Below are positions 10,980-23,540 of a DNA stretch of 64,000 nt, piece after piece. Location: positions 6,902,501 to 6,966,500 of the forward strand of contig CM065396.1 of the NCBI GenBank assembly GCA_033060915.1. The letters are read 5' to 3'. The notes beneath the pieces are model-generated. The model did not search any database. It was given only the letters and a program-made list of their open reading frames with translations, and was not told where the DNA came from. Position 1 is the first letter of the stretch. The number at the start of each line of letters is the position of its first letter. The position numbers and the translations under genes were made by a program. This DNA comes from Euryodendron excelsum. Its lineage: Eukaryota; Streptophyta; Magnoliopsida; Ericales; Pentaphylacaceae.

Positions 10980-12960
10980 GCAAAAGTCCATATTCAAATT
11001 CTTTTCGAAAATCTCCTTCTAAACTTACTTTCCAAAACCTCTTTTCAAATCTCTCCTTCTAAAAATCTCTTTTCCAACGTACTTTCTAAAAACTCTCTCA
11101 ATTCTCCTTTCCAAAATTGTTTTTCTAAAAATTCTCTTCAAAAATCTATTTTCATAAACTCCTGTTCAAACTCTTTCCAAAAAAGCTTTCTTTAAAATTC
11201 ACTTTCTAGAAACACTCCCTAAGTTTCCTTCCTAACAACTTTTTACAAAAATCTCTTTCTTAAAAGCTCTTTCCTAAAAACTCTTTCCTAGAAAAACTCT
11301 TTCCAAAAATCCCTTTCACAAAACTCTCTTTTCAAAATTCGCTTTCCAAAAACTCCTTTTAAGATCTCCTTCCAAAAACCTTTTCTTTCCTAAAAATTCT
11401 ACTTTCCAAAATCTATTTCCTTAGAGCCTGAGTCCAGCCCTAGAGCCAACAATTAGGAAACCCTAATTTCCTTGCTTAAAACATAATTTCCAATCTTGCC
11501 TCAAAACCTAGGTTTTCAAAATCTACTTTTTTACATCTAAATTATAAGTTTCCAAAACCTATTTTCTACATCAAATCTATAGTCTTCCAAATCTAGGATT
11601 TTCAAAACTTCATCTTTCCAAATCCATGCCAAATCCAATCTTCCCTTTAAGAAACTAAATCCAATCTCCCCATTTAGGAAACTAGATCCTATCCTCCATT
11701 TTTTGAAACAAAATCAAGTGATCTCTTTCTTAGAAACAAAATCCAAATCTTTACTAATTCCAATCCTTCCTAATCTCATACTTTCCTAAACCTTAAGTTT
11801 CCAAAACTTGAACTCTCAAATCTTTCATAATCTAAATCTTTCCTAATTCCAACCTTTCTTAATTTCATACTTTTTCAAATTTCAACTTTCCAAATCTAAA
11901 TTTTTAAATCTTTCTTAAACTCAAACCTTTCCGAATCTCAAGTATTTCTAAAACTCAAACTTTGATTCTTTCTAAAATTCTAAACTTTCTAAATTTTAAA
12001 TCTTTCCCCAATCCAAAACTTTCTTAAGTCAAAACTTTCTAAATTCAAAACTTTCTTAAGTTAGAACTTTCTAAATTCTAAACTTTTCAAACTTCAAATC
12101 TTTCTTAAACTAAACTTTTCCTAATTTAAACTCTTTCCAAAAATCAACTCTTTCTTAAAAAGGAAGCTTTCATAAATTTTAAACTTTCCTATTTCAAAAC
12201 ATTCCAATTTCAAAACTTTCCAATTTTAATTCTTTCCTAATTTTAAAACTTTCCTAAATTGAAACTTTCCTAAAATGAAACTTTCCTATTTTGAAACTTT
12301 CATAATTCGAACCTTTCCTAAATTCAATTTCTCTTAAATCTGATCTTTCCCTAATCTTCCAATTCCAATATTCGAGTCAAATCTTTCTTAATCTCAAGTC
12401 CTTCCTAAATCCTATTTTTCTTAAGTCTAGGTTTCTTAAATCTCAATCTTTCCAAAACAAGTCCAAATCCTTCTTCCAAGTTCTGTCTTTGCAAATCAAA
12501 GTCCAAATCTTTTTCAATTCTAAATTCCAATTTCAAACCTTCTATTCTAAGTTCAAATCAATCATTTTTCAAATCAAAATCTCTTTTTCAAGTCAAACCT
12601 TCTATTTTCAATCGGACACTTGTCCGATTTACGACTAACCTGATTTCTCAAAAAGAATACGTAGGCAACCCGCATGGGTGCAGTCATAACTTTTTTTTTT
12701 TTAAATCTCTAATTCCATAACTTTTTTTTTCAAATCTCCAATTCCATAACTTTTTTTAAATCTCCAATTTCATAACTCTTCTTAAGTTTTCAATTCCGTA
12801 ATCTATTTCAAATTTCTAATTCCAAAAATTTATTTTCAAATCTCTATTTTCAATCTCTAAAACTTTCTTTCAAAATCAATTATATCTTTCCAAATCCGTT
12901 TCAAATAAAATCAAGTTCTTTTTAAATCTATTTCTAAATCAAAGTCTTTTCTTACACTTC
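10980..12960 (+). repeat. G-poor quasi-periodic block in F1
   Basis: About 2 kb made of A, C and T with very few G, built from imperfect units near CTAAAACTTTCC or CTTTCCTAATTC at roughly 15-17 bp spacing. Homologous blocks exist in every family member. It lies downstream of the TATA box and would therefore be transcribed. Confidence 0.75.
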
Positions 12961-15502
12961 GATATCATGCATCATGTTAAATTTATTTTCTAAAGTGGAT
13001 AGTATTAGACGCTTGTTAATCGAAGACTCTAATGGGTGAATCTATGGTGAATAGACACGTAGGTATCGCAAGGGCGGGGTAGGATGATGGCTTAGTGTGT
13101 CTTCCCTACACATAACCAACCTCCGAACTTAGGATCACTGTTTTCGAAAGACCAAATGGAGTTATTTTCAAAAAAAGGCTTAAATATTTTATAAAGGTTG
13201 CCAAACAACCTGTTTTCTTAAAAACCCTCTCTTGAGAAAACATTTTCAATAACCCTAAGTGTAATCTTTGGATTGTGCTTAGTTTTTAGGTGGCCTAACT
13301 CACCTTAATCAAGTTAGGTGGTGACTCCAAATTGTTTTCCAAAAGCCCTTTATTCTAATTAATTTTTAATCCAAACCTAGTCGCACTCATTCTTCCAAGA
13401 GGGTGAATTCTAATGAGAGAGTACAGTATTTTTTCCGCTTGTGTGTGTATTCCTTGAATGCGAAAAATCTGGGCGCAACATTGGACTTTGGAAAGTTTTA
13501 GAATTTTGGAAAGTTTGAACTTAGGAACGTTCCGTTTTAGGGAAGTGTCAAATTAGGAAAGTTTTATTTTAGGAAAGTTTTATTTTAAGAAAGGTTTTGA
13601 ATTTGGAAAAATTTTGAATTTTGGAAAGTTTTCAAATTAGAAAGTTCTACTTTAAGAAAGAATTGATTTTGAAAATATTTGAATTTAGAAAGATTGGAAA
13701 GGTTTGGAATTAGAAAGTTTAGAATTAGAAAGATTGGAAATTAAGAAAGACTTGAAAGTTTGAGTTTTAGAAATACTTGAAGTTAAGTGAGATTTGACTT
13801 GGACAAAGATTTGACAATTTAAAATTTAGAAAGTTGAGATTTGGAAAGGTTTAGGATTAAGGAAGATTGGAATTAAGAAAGGTTCGAATTAGGAAATATT
13901 GGGATTAGGAAAGATTTGATTTAGGGAAGATTTGATTTCTATTTCCTACAATAAAATATTAGATTTTATTTTCAAAAATAGATGATTTTATTTTGTTTCC
14001 AACAACGGATGATTTGATTTTGTTTCCTAAATTGGAGATGGGATTTGGTTTCCTAAGTTGGAAGATTAGATTTGACATGGAATTGGAAAGATGGAAGTTT
14101 GGAAATCTTAGATTTAGAAAATATGATTTGACATGAAAAAGAGGTTTAGGAAACCTAAGAGTTTGATGTAGAACATAGTATTTTGGAAATCTATGATTTA
14201 GATGTAAAGAGGAGGTTTTGAAAACCCAGGTTTTGGGACAAAAATAGGAAGTTGAGAGTAGGGTTTCTTAATCATTGGCTCTAGAGCTTAGCTTGGACCT
14301 CAAGAAAAAGAGATTTAGGAAAGTAAATCTTTTGAAGGGAATTTCAAGTAAGGAAACTTGAAGAGCATTTTTGAAAAGTAGAATTTTGAAGAGAGCTTTT
14401 TTGAAAGGGAGTTTTGAAAAGAAGTTTTGGAAAGTGAAACTTTTGGAAAGAAAGTTTTTAGAAAGATATTTTTGAAAGCGTTTTAGGAAGTAGATTGAAA
14501 AAAAAGTTTGGAAAGAGATTTGAAAATTTGATTTTGGAGAGGTTTTAAAAAGCGATTTTGAAAAGAGAATTTGAATGTGGACTTTTGCAAGTCTCTAAAA
14601 ATATCTCACTTTCCTAAAATGACTCTAACCAAAGAATAGTTAATATCACCTTAGGATTGTGATTTTGAAAACAAACAGGATTTAAAAATATGGACCATAT
14701 CGGTCCCATCAAATATAACACTTTCTTAAAGCAACCCTAACCATGGAATGGCTACAATTACCGTAGGATTGTGATTTTAACAAAAATAATTTTAGGGTTT
14801 ACACCCAAAGCTTTTGTAACACTTTCCTAAAACAACCCTAACCATGCAGTGGTTAGAATCATCTCAAGAGTGTGATTTTTGAAAACAAGTTTGAAAGGGA
14901 AGATTTTTAATGCAAGTTTTGAAAACGACTTTGAGGAGATGCATGAGTATGATTTGCAAAATGCAATAGGGTCGTGAACATACAAGGTTTAGGCTTCACC
15001 ACATAATCAAGGGGGCCGAATCCACATGGTCTAAGGTTGAATTAGAAGAAAGCCCCCGACACGATGCCTTTTAACCATTCTTCCTACCCATGAATCGGGG
15101 ATTCCCTTGTTTCAAGCATGCAAGAAAGACGGGAAGAAGATAAGGGATTAAAATAGAAGAAAACCTAAGTGGGTTAGGAGGGAGAAGAGAGAAGGGGGAA
15201 TTGCGTAAACGTAAATAAAAAACCAACCTTGTGTCTTCTTTGATTTGCTTTCTTTACTTGCTTTACTTCGCTTTGATCTTTGAGAGCTTCGAGATTGCAG
15301 CACCTTGAGTCTTCAATGGTCAGCTTGAAGGCTTGTATAGGCGCGTATTGAGTGTATGTATGCTAGGGTTAAAGTGTATGGGGGCTAGAGTTTGAGGAAG
15401 CCTAAGAAAACTAGGGTTTAAAGACAGTTCGGGGACTATATATCGAGGGACAGAGTTTCTGGAGTTAGATTGCTGACATTTTTCACGTAGGGGGAGGCTC
15501 TA

Positions 15503-15510
15503 TATTTATA
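15503..15510 (-). promoter_or_regulatory. TATA box of R2
   Basis: TATTTATA on the plus strand, next to the GGCGCC-type palindrome cluster (15540-15620). Confidence 0.65.
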
Positions 15511-17169
15511 GATAAAATATTGACCTGGCGCTTGCTGTAGTGGCGCTAGGCTTAAAAATACACTAGCGCCACTAGGAGTGGCGCCTGGCCATTTTTTGGC
15601 TTGGCACCACTCAGCCATTTAGGAAACCTTTTAAGGCGGTAAGAAACATATCTTTGACCCTTGATACGCAAGGCAGAAGATTTGGGCGCCTGTCCTAGTG
15701 ACTACCATGCATTTTTTGGCTTGGCTCTACTAAGAGTGACTCTGGAATGTTCGAGAATGTTCTGGAAGGTCGGGAATGGTCCGGATGGCCGAAAATGGGT
15801 AGAAACTCTTAAAATAGTGTCCTAGGGGTAACGGACTTGAAAAATAAAGTCGAAATTGTCAACCAAGCTATTAGGCCCAAAATGGTCAATTAGACTGGAA
15901 AACCACCAGAATGGACTTGGAATGGTTCCTAATAGGACTTGAAGGTTGGAAACACTATCTAGAGTGTTCCATAGGAGTGTGAGTTTGATACCCAAAGCCG
16001 GTGTGATTGGAAAAGGCGACCGGCCCACTAGGGGCAAAACGGTCATTTTGCACCAGTTATGCCGAAATTGACTCAGAATGATCCGAAAAAGTATTAAAAG
16101 GTCGAGAACACTATTAGAAGCATTCTCGGGAAGTTATCGGTTTGATACCCAGAGCCAGTGTTGTTCCTGGAGGTACCCGGATGCCTAGAGACAAAATGGT
16201 CATTTTGATCGAATGGTCTCGGAATTAGCCCGGATCTAACTGGAAGGCACTTGAACATGCCGGATCGTCTTTGGGATGATGTTGGAAGGGTAAAATTACC
16301 GCTCTGAGGACTTAGGTACTTTCCTAAGAAGCGTGTCAGAAATGGCCTAAGGGGTAGTTTGGTCATTTTTCACCAGAGTGGGCTAGCAAGCACTGGTGTT
16401 GACCTTAGTTTTAAGTGTTTCCATCACTCTGACAGTCTGTGATGAGTTGGTTTCCAAAGGTATCTAATCCTTTGGTAAACGTGTTATGGCCAAGAAGCGA
16501 GTTCAGTCCCGTGACATAAGGCGTTTGTTAGCAATTCCCAATGTCGACCTGTTTACGAGTATTTTCGCCACTCTAACAGTTGCGATGTTTATGAGTGTCT
16601 TCGCCACTCTAATGGTTCACGTTCATTCCAGAGATTGCCTGATCTCGAGAAACTGCTAGGTGGACTTATCGTCTAAGGAATCAACTTTCTCGAAAGACGT
16701 ACTGAATAATGAACATTCTTAATTGGCGGGCTAGTAGGCGCCAAAGGTGGACCGTTCTACCATCTTGGGGACTTGGGTTTCGTCCCGATAGACGGGTTTG
16801 AAGGGACTTATCGTTCCGAAGAGTTTTCTCAAAAATCATGCCCGATTGGATGGTCTAACGCTTGAGAGATCAACTTTCTCAAAAGACATGCCGAATTTAA
16901 TTGGAATCAGACTTGAAGTTGAGTTTGAGATTGAAACGGAGACTTATCGTCTCCAAGAAGACATGCCAATGGGAATTGGACCGAGCAATGCCTCGAGGGC
17001 ATTTTGGTCATTTTGCCTCTATTGGGCCTAGCGAGCCCACAAAGCGATTGATTGATTAGATTGAGTTTGAAAAGTTAATTTGAACTTGAATATATCTATG
17101 TTGATTTGAATATGAGTTTGGACGGCTCAGAGATTACCAAGCAGGTAAAAATGGGGTGCTTACAACGCT

Positions 17170-17600
17170 TCATGGATGTTCAAAAGTAACAGTCTTTGGT
17201 CCACGTGATCAAGGCCTTCAGGAGGATATCTCTCTAATCGGACCGTACCGATGGAAAGTGCTCTGGAAATACTTTTGGGAATTCCTTGATTTATTTATTT
17301 CTCAAGTCGTTTGACAGTGCGTTATAATCAAGGAATTAGAGGAAAAGACATCCCTAGTGGAGCGTCTATGAGACACTATAAGGGTTTCTGAAAATGGCAA
17401 TTTTCAAGCCATATGATCAGGGACTTCGGGAAGCGTTCTATTCAGTTGAACAGTATTGATGGAAAGACCTATAGGAAGACTTCTGGGAATTCTCTGATTT
17501 ATGCATTTCTCAAGTCATTTGAAGTACGTTATAACCAAGGAATCGAGAGAAAAGACAACCTTAGCGAAACGTCTATGAGATGCTCTAGAAGACTTTCGTC
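17170..17600 (-). repeat. Tandem duplication in R1 U3 (about 190-bp unit)
   Basis: Two neighbouring units share ATTTCTCAAGTC, GAAAAGACA and CGTCTATGAGA. A third, more diverged unit lies at 7400-7545, on the other side of the R2 insertion (GGAGCGTCTGTGATACGCT). R2 therefore landed inside a U3 repeat. Confidence 0.55.
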
Positions 17601-18059
17601 GACTTGAAAGTGTTTAGAGTCATGGGACTCGTCTTGGATTGAACATGGGTGTATGATAGGATCTGTCAGTTTGGTACCAAGAGCCGATGTGGTCTCATGG
17701 CATGCTCGGGCCACCAGTGGTAAAATGGTCATTTTGGCTAGAATTGGTTGAAAAGAGCCATGATAAACTGGAGTAGCATATTAAGCATGCCAAACTATTT
17801 GGGGATGGTCCTGGAAGGTGTATTTACCATATGGAGGGATTTGTACCATATTGGGGTGCCTAGGGGCAAAACGGTCATTTTGATTAGAGTTGATCGGAAC
17901 GAAACTGGAATTAGATAAGATGGTGTATTGAGTACACCTAATTGCCTAAGAACATTTTGAAAGGGTGGACTTCCCATCTTGAGGGATTTTAAACTTTCTC
18001 AAAGACGTGCTTAGAGGCCCAAGGGCAGGTTTGGTTATTTTACACTGAGTTGGACTAGC

Positions 18060-18460
18060 AAGCACCGGTGTTAACCTAGGTATCGGTTCCTGAGACCATC
18101 CGGTCACAAAAATCTACCTGTGCAGTGTTGGTCCTTGAGACCACCTGGTCTTAGAGAGCTACCTATAGTGTGGTGTTGGTTCTTGAGAATGCCCGATCTC
18201 AAAAAGCTACCTAGAGGGTAGTGTTGGTCCCCGAGATCGCCTGGTCATAAAGAACTACCAGATAACGGACATTCTATATTGGTGGGCTAGTAGGTGCCAT
18301 AAGTGAACCATCTGGAATTTTGATAAGGTGTTAGTCCCCAAGATTGCCTGATCTCGAGAAGCCACCGGGATGGCATTGGTTCCCAAAACTGCCCAGTCTC
18401 AAAAAAATACCTGGATGGCATTGGTTCCCGAGACTGTCCAGTCTCAGAAAGCTGTCTGGG
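18060..18460 (-). repeat. Tandem repeats of about 60 bp in R1 U3
   Basis: Repeated phrases of the type GTTGGTCC..GAGAC..CCTGGTCT..AGCTACC recur five to six times. They sit near the U3 start, the same place as the 81-bp array of F2, but the sequence differs. Confidence 0.55.
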
Positions 18461-18649
18461 GTGCTTAAGGACAATATGGTCTTTTCAGCTTTCATTAGGC
18501 CTTACGGGCTTGGGAAATGACTAGTTGATTGGATTGAAGTTTGAAAAGAGCCGGCCTGGGCTCGTATATGTTGTGATGTTTGAAACAAGATTCGGTCAGG
18601 CCAGAGATTGCTAAGCATGCAAAAATGGGGTGCTTGCAATGCAATCGCT

Positions 18650-21115
18650 TAAACTTCGATTTAAGGTGACTAGAGATGTCTGATCTCCAAAACGGTGTCA
18701 TTGGACTCCAACCAGGATGCAGCCGCCTAGATTCCGGTCTAAGGTGACTAGAGATGTTTGATCTCCGGAGTGGTGATATCAGATTCTGACCAGGATACGG
18801 TCATCTAGACTTCGATTTAAAGTGATTGGAGATGTTTGATCTTCGAAGTGGTTCATAGATCTCCGACTAGGATACAGTCGCCTGGACTCCTCTTAAGGTG
18901 TCAAGAAATATCTAATCTTCGAAATAGTGTCATTAGAGTCTAATCGGGATGTGGTTGCCAAGACTCTGGTTTAAGGTGACTAGAGATGTCTGATCACCAA
19001 AGCGATGTCATCGGGGCCTGACATGGATACAATCGCTTGGACTGTAGTTTAAGTTGACCACAGATGTCTGATCTACAAAGTAGTGTCATCAGTGTTTGAC
19101 CAGGATATGGTCACCTAGACTCTAGTTTAAGGTGAGGAAAGATGTCCCTATAGTGGTATCATCAAAGTCTATTGGCATGTAGTCACTTAGACTTTAATTT
19201 AAGGTGACCAAAGATGTTTAATATCTCGAACGGTGTCATTGCATTCTGATGAGGATGCAGTAGCCTGGACTTTGGTTTAAGGTGATTGAAAATGTCTTAT
19301 ATAAAAAGTATTGTCGTCAGAGTTTGACTGGGAATCAATCGCCTGAACTTCAGTTTAAGGTGATCTCTGGAACAATGTCATCAAACTCTAACTAGCATGC
19401 AATTGCCTGGACTTCGGTTTAAGGTGGTTAGAGATGTTAGATCTCTAGCGTGGTGACATCACATTTTGATTAGGATGCAATCATCTAGACTTCATTTTAA
19501 GGTGACACGAGATGTCTAATATCCAAAGCAGTTTATAAGAGTCTAACTGAAATACGGTTGCTTAGACACTTGTTTAAGGTGACCAAAAATGTCTAATATC
19601 AGGAATAGTGTCATCGGATTTCGACTGTGATGTAATTGCCTAAACTGTAGTTTAAAGTGACTAGAGATGTCTGATCGCCGAAGCAGTGTCATCGGAGTCT
19701 GATAGGGATACGATCGCTTGGGCTCTAGTGTAAGTTGACCAGAGATGTTTGATATACGAAGTAGTGTCATTGGAGTATGACTATGCCTAGACTCCAGTTT
19801 AAGGTGACCAGAGATATCTGATCTCCAAAGCTGCGACATCGAAGTCTGACCAGGATGCAATCATCTGGACTCTTGTTTAAGGTGATCACAGATGTTTGAT
19901 ACCCAAAGCAGTGTCAACGTAGTCTGACCAGGATGCAATCACCTGGACTTTGATTTAAGGTGATTAGAGATATCTTATATCTGGAGCATTGTCATCAGAG
20001 TTCGACTAGGATACGATCGACTGAACTTCAGTTTAAAGTGACCGTAGATGATTGCACTCCGGAATGGTCTCATCCGACTCTGACCAAGATGCAGCCTCCT
20101 GGACCTCGATTTAAGGTGAACAAAGGTGTTTGATCACTGGAGAGGTGACATTAGATTCTGATAGGGATGCGGTCGTCCAGACTTCGGTTTAAGGTGAGCG
20201 AAGATGTCTGATTTTCAGAGTGGTTCATCAAAGTCCAATCACGATGCAATCACCTAGACTCTTGTTTAAGTTGACCGAAAATGTCTGATCTTGAAAACAT
20301 TGTCATCAAAGTCCGATTGGCATACGGTCGCCAGGACTCTAGTTTAAGGTGGCCAGAGATGTATAATCACTGAAGTAGTGTCATTGGAGTTTGACAGGGA
20401 TGCAATTGCTTAGACTCTAGTTTAAGTTAACCAGAGATGTTTGATCTACAAAGCAATGTCATCGGAGCCTAACCAGGATGCAGTCGCCTAAACTTTTATT
20501 TATGGTGACCAGAGATGTTTGATCTCTAGAGCGATGTCATCAAAGTCCGATCGGGATACAATAACCTAGACTTCATTTAAGGTGACCAAAGATGTTTGAT
20601 ATTCGGAGTGATGTCAATGTAGTTTGACCAGGATGTAGTTGTTTAGACTCTAGTTTAAGGTGACCTAAGATGTATGATCTCCAAAGCGATGTCATCAAAG
20701 TTTGACTGGGATGCAGTCGCCTGGACTTCGATTTTAGGTCATCGGAGATGTCCAATCTCCAGAGCGGTGTCGTTGGAGTCTGATAGGGATGCGGTCATTT
20801 GGAGTTCAGTTTAGGTGATTAGAGATGTTTGATCTTCGAATCAATGTCATCATAGTCCGAACAGGATACAGTTGCTTGGACTCCGGTTTAAGATGACTAG
20901 AGATGTTTGATCTATGAAGCATTGCCATCAGAGTCTGACTAGGATGCATTCGCCTGGACTTCAGTTTAAAATGACTAGAGAAGTCTAATCTCCGGAGTGG
21001 TGTCATCAAAGTTTGAATGGGATGCGGTCGCCTAGACTCCAGTTTAAGGTGACCGAAGATGTCTTATCTTGGGAGCGTTGTCACAGAGTTCGATTGAGAT
21101 GTCATTGCCTAGTCG
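18650..21115 (-). repeat. 78-bp tandem array, about 31 copies (3'-UTR satellite of R1 element)
   Basis: Units are marked by TTTAAGGTGACCAGAGATGT, GATCTCC, GTGTCATC and GACCAGGATGCAGTCGCCT. The AAGGTGAC word recurs at 18663, 18741, 18819 and 18895 (intervals 78, 78, 76). Copies are diverged by roughly a fifth to a quarter by eye. The array begins within about 15 bp of the R1 U3 end, so for this reverse element it is in the 3' UTR, where Ogre-type elements are known to carry tandem arrays. On the minus (sense) strand the unit gives a 26-residue repeat of the form MTLLRRSDISSHFKL, interrupted by stops; I do not call it a gene. Confidence 0.85.
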
Positions 21116-21120
21116 GAGGT

Positions 21121-21631
21121 CAAAACTTGGGTGTCAACAACTGGTCACCATAACCAAGCTCTTGTAATGTACTACATCACATTTTGAAAGCTCATGTGTA
21201 TAAAAATTGGGCAGTTGATGATGGAATTGACTTGTGGATTTCAAACCAAGAACAAAATCAATGTGAAACACTAGAAGACGAGAGAATAACATTAAATTAT
21301 GCCAACTACCCTCTCCCACCCTATCTTCCAAATCTAACCAGTAGCCATAACCCCATTCTTTATCTCCCTGGCTCTTTCCTTACCACTCCCTACACTTCGT
21401 GTCGAGTACAATTTCGCTATGATCAGGTGAGGTGGTGGTGAGGTAATTATGGTAGCCATTTGAGCATGTTCAGTGAAGCCCAAGTTATTCCATCATTGCA
21501 TCTTCCCCCATCTTCTCTTTTTCTATTATGTATAAAAATCTATAGAGATATAAGGATAAATATATATGTGAGATACTTATATTTTAAGTAAGATATCTAA
21601 TATACCCCTTATTTTAAGTGAGATACTTTTT
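21121..21631. other. Unassigned sequence between array and R3
   Basis: Single-copy within the window. A plus-strand frame of 85 codons (21184-21438) is open, but I recognise no family. It may be internal sequence of the R1 element or host DNA. The last 120 bases are AT-rich with a repeated TTTTAAGT(G/A)AGATA motif. Confidence 0.3.
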
Positions 21632-23540
21632 TATGCAAGTTTTGAAAATAATTTTAGAAAACGATTTTGAAGAGATGTATGAGTATGATATATACAATGC
21701 AAGTAAAGTCGTGAACATACAAGGTTTAGGCTTCACCATATAATTAAGGGAGCCGAACCCACGTGGTCTTAGGTTAAATTAGAAGAAAGCCCCCGACACG
21801 GTGACTTTCAACCATTCTTCTTACACATGAATCGGGGATTCCCTTGTTTCAAGCATGTAAGAAAGGGGGGAAGAATATAGGGGACTAAAATAGAAGAACA
21901 CCCAAGTGGGTTAGGAGAGAGAAGATAAAGGGGGAAAATTGCGTAAACATAAATAGAAAACCCAACTTTATGTCTTCTTTGATTTGCTTGCTTTACTTGC
22001 TTTACTTCGCGTCGATCTTCGAGAGCTTTGGGATTGCAATGCCTTGAGTCTTCAATGGTCGGCTTGGAGCCTTGTATAGGCGCATATTGAGTGTATATTT
22101 GCTAGGGTTAAAGTGTATGAGGGCTAGGGTTTGAAGAAGCCTAAGAAAACTCGGGTTTCGAGAGAGTTTGGGGGCTGTATATCAAGAGACAAAGTTTCTA
22201 GAGTCAGATTGCCAACCTCTTTCACGTAGGGAAGAGGCTCTATATTTATAGACAAAAGATTGACCTAGCGCTTGTTACAGTGGTGCCAGGCCATTTTTTG
22301 GCTTGGCACCACTACTAGTGGCTCCAACCACTTAGGAAATATTTTAAGGCGTCAAGAAACGTATCTTCGACCCTTGATACGCAAGGCAGAAGCTTTGGGT
22401 GCCTGTCCTAGTAACTACCATGCAATTTTTGGCTTAGCTCCACTAGAAGTGACTCCAAAAGGTCCGAGAACGTTCCAAAAAGCTGGGAATGGACCGGAAG
22501 GTTTAAAATGGGTAGAAGCTCTTGAAATAGTGTCCCAGGGGTAACAGACTTGAAAAACAAGGTCGAAATTGTCGACCGGGCTATTAGGGGCAAAACGGTC
22601 AACTAGACTGAAAAACCACTAGAATGGACTCGGAATTTTTTTTATGAGCGGACTTGAAGATTGGAAACACTATCCAGAGTGCTCCAAGGGAGTGTCGGTT
22701 TGATACCCAGAGCCGGTGTGGTCGGAAAAGGTGACCGACCCACCAGGGGCAAAACGGTCATTTTTGCACCGGGTTTGCCAGAGTTAACTCAGAATGATCC
22801 GGAAAGATAATGAAAGTCAGGAATACTATAAGAAGCATTCTCGGGAGGTTACCAGTTTGATACCCAGAGCTAGTGTGGTTCCTAGAGGCACTCGGATGCC
22901 CAAGGGCAAAATAGTCATTTTGACCAAATGGTCTCAGAACCTACTAGAAGGAACTTAAACATGCCAGATCGTCTTTGGGATGATCTTGGAATGGTGGACT
23001 TACCGTTTTGATGACTTAGGTACTTTCTTAACAAGCGTGCTGGAAATGACCCAAGGAGTAGTTTGGTCATTTTTCACCGAAGTGGACTAGCAAGCACTGG
23101 TGTTGACCCGGGTTTGGAGTGTTTCCGCCACTCTGACGGTCTATGACTAGTTGGTTTCCAAAGGTATCTCGTCCATTGGTAAACGTGTCACGGCCAAGAG
23201 GTGAATTCGGTCCCATGACATAAGGAGTTTGTTGGCAATTCCCCAATGTCGCCTGTTTACAAGTGTTTCACCACTCTGATAGTTCGCGTTCATTTTGGAG
23301 ACTCCCTGATCTCAAGAAGCTGTGGGTGGACTTATATCTGACAAATCAATTTTATTGAAAGACGTGCCGAATAACGGATATTGTTCATTGGCGGGCTAGT
23401 AAACGCCAAAGGTGAACCTTTCCACCATCTTGGGGACTTGGGGTTTCGTCCTGGTTGACGGGTTTGAAAGGACTTACTATTCCAAAGAGTTTTCTCAGGA
23501 TTGGATGGTCTTACCGCTTGAGGAATCAACTTTCTTGGAA
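21632..23540 (-). repeat. R3: truncated long LTR (reverse)
   Basis: It starts inside the leader region (ATGCAAGTTTTGAAAATAA) and includes the TCAAGCATGTAAGAAAG leader, a TATA box at 22243 and U3 modules up to about 23540. Both the U5 part and the U3 start are missing. At about 23540 it is joined directly to the G/A-rich block of R4. Confidence 0.8.
22243..22250 (-). promoter_or_regulatory. TATA box of R3
   Basis: TATTTATA on the plus strand in the conserved context AGAGGCTCTATATTTATAG. Confidence 0.6.

Larger units (their letters stand above)
8488..13480 (+). mobile_element. F1: solo LTR (forward) with TSD TTGGA, 4993 bp
   Basis: It begins TGTAAGCACCCTAG and ends CTGGGCGCAACA. TTGGA flanks it at 8483-8487 and 13481-13485. 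The outside sequence on both sides joins into one continuous R2-type block that matches the equivalent stretch near 34375-34430. Order inside: GC-rich U3 with TGACCGTTTTGCCCC modules (8.6-9.9 kb), GGCGCC palindromes, TATA box at 10078, CT-rich leader, G-poor block of about 2 kb, conserved U5. No ORF of note. Confidence 0.93.
7546..17164 (-). mobile_element. R2: solo LTR (reverse) with TSD ACGCT, split by F1
   Basis: The left end TGTCGCACC is the reverse complement of the family 3' end; the right end GGGGTGCTTACA is the reverse complement of the start TGTAAGCACCCC. Both are flanked by ACGCT (7541-7545 and 17165-17169), the 5-bp duplication expected for gypsy-type integration. No internal domain lies between the ends except the inserted F1. 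Removing F1 and its duplication leaves about 4.6 kb. A solo LTR of this type arises by recombination between the two LTRs of a full element. Confidence 0.92.
5007..18638 (-). repeat. R1: old, diverged long LTR (reverse), interrupted by R2
   Basis: The surviving pieces are 5007-7540 and 17170-18638. The left (U5) end is missing, lost at or beyond the copia insertion. The right end ...ATGGGGTGCTTGCA is the reverse complement of the family start TGCAAGCACCCCAT. Shared landmarks include the leader segment TCAAGCATGCAAGAAAG near 6800, a reverse TATA box at 7167 and U3 modules such as GGTAAAATGGTCATTTTGGC near 17720. It is more diverged than the other copies, so it is probably the oldest. The tandem array to its right is in the position of this element's 3' UTR. 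Confidence 0.7.

Noticed and set aside
19543..19860. Minus-strand repeat ORF of 105 codons
   Set aside because: It is made of four 26-residue repeats from the 78-bp array; neighbouring units are interrupted by stops.
21184..21441. Plus-strand ORF of 85 codons
   Set aside because: Open and not repeat-derived, but no recognisable motif, no promoter and no homologous copy in the window; kept only as unassigned sequence.
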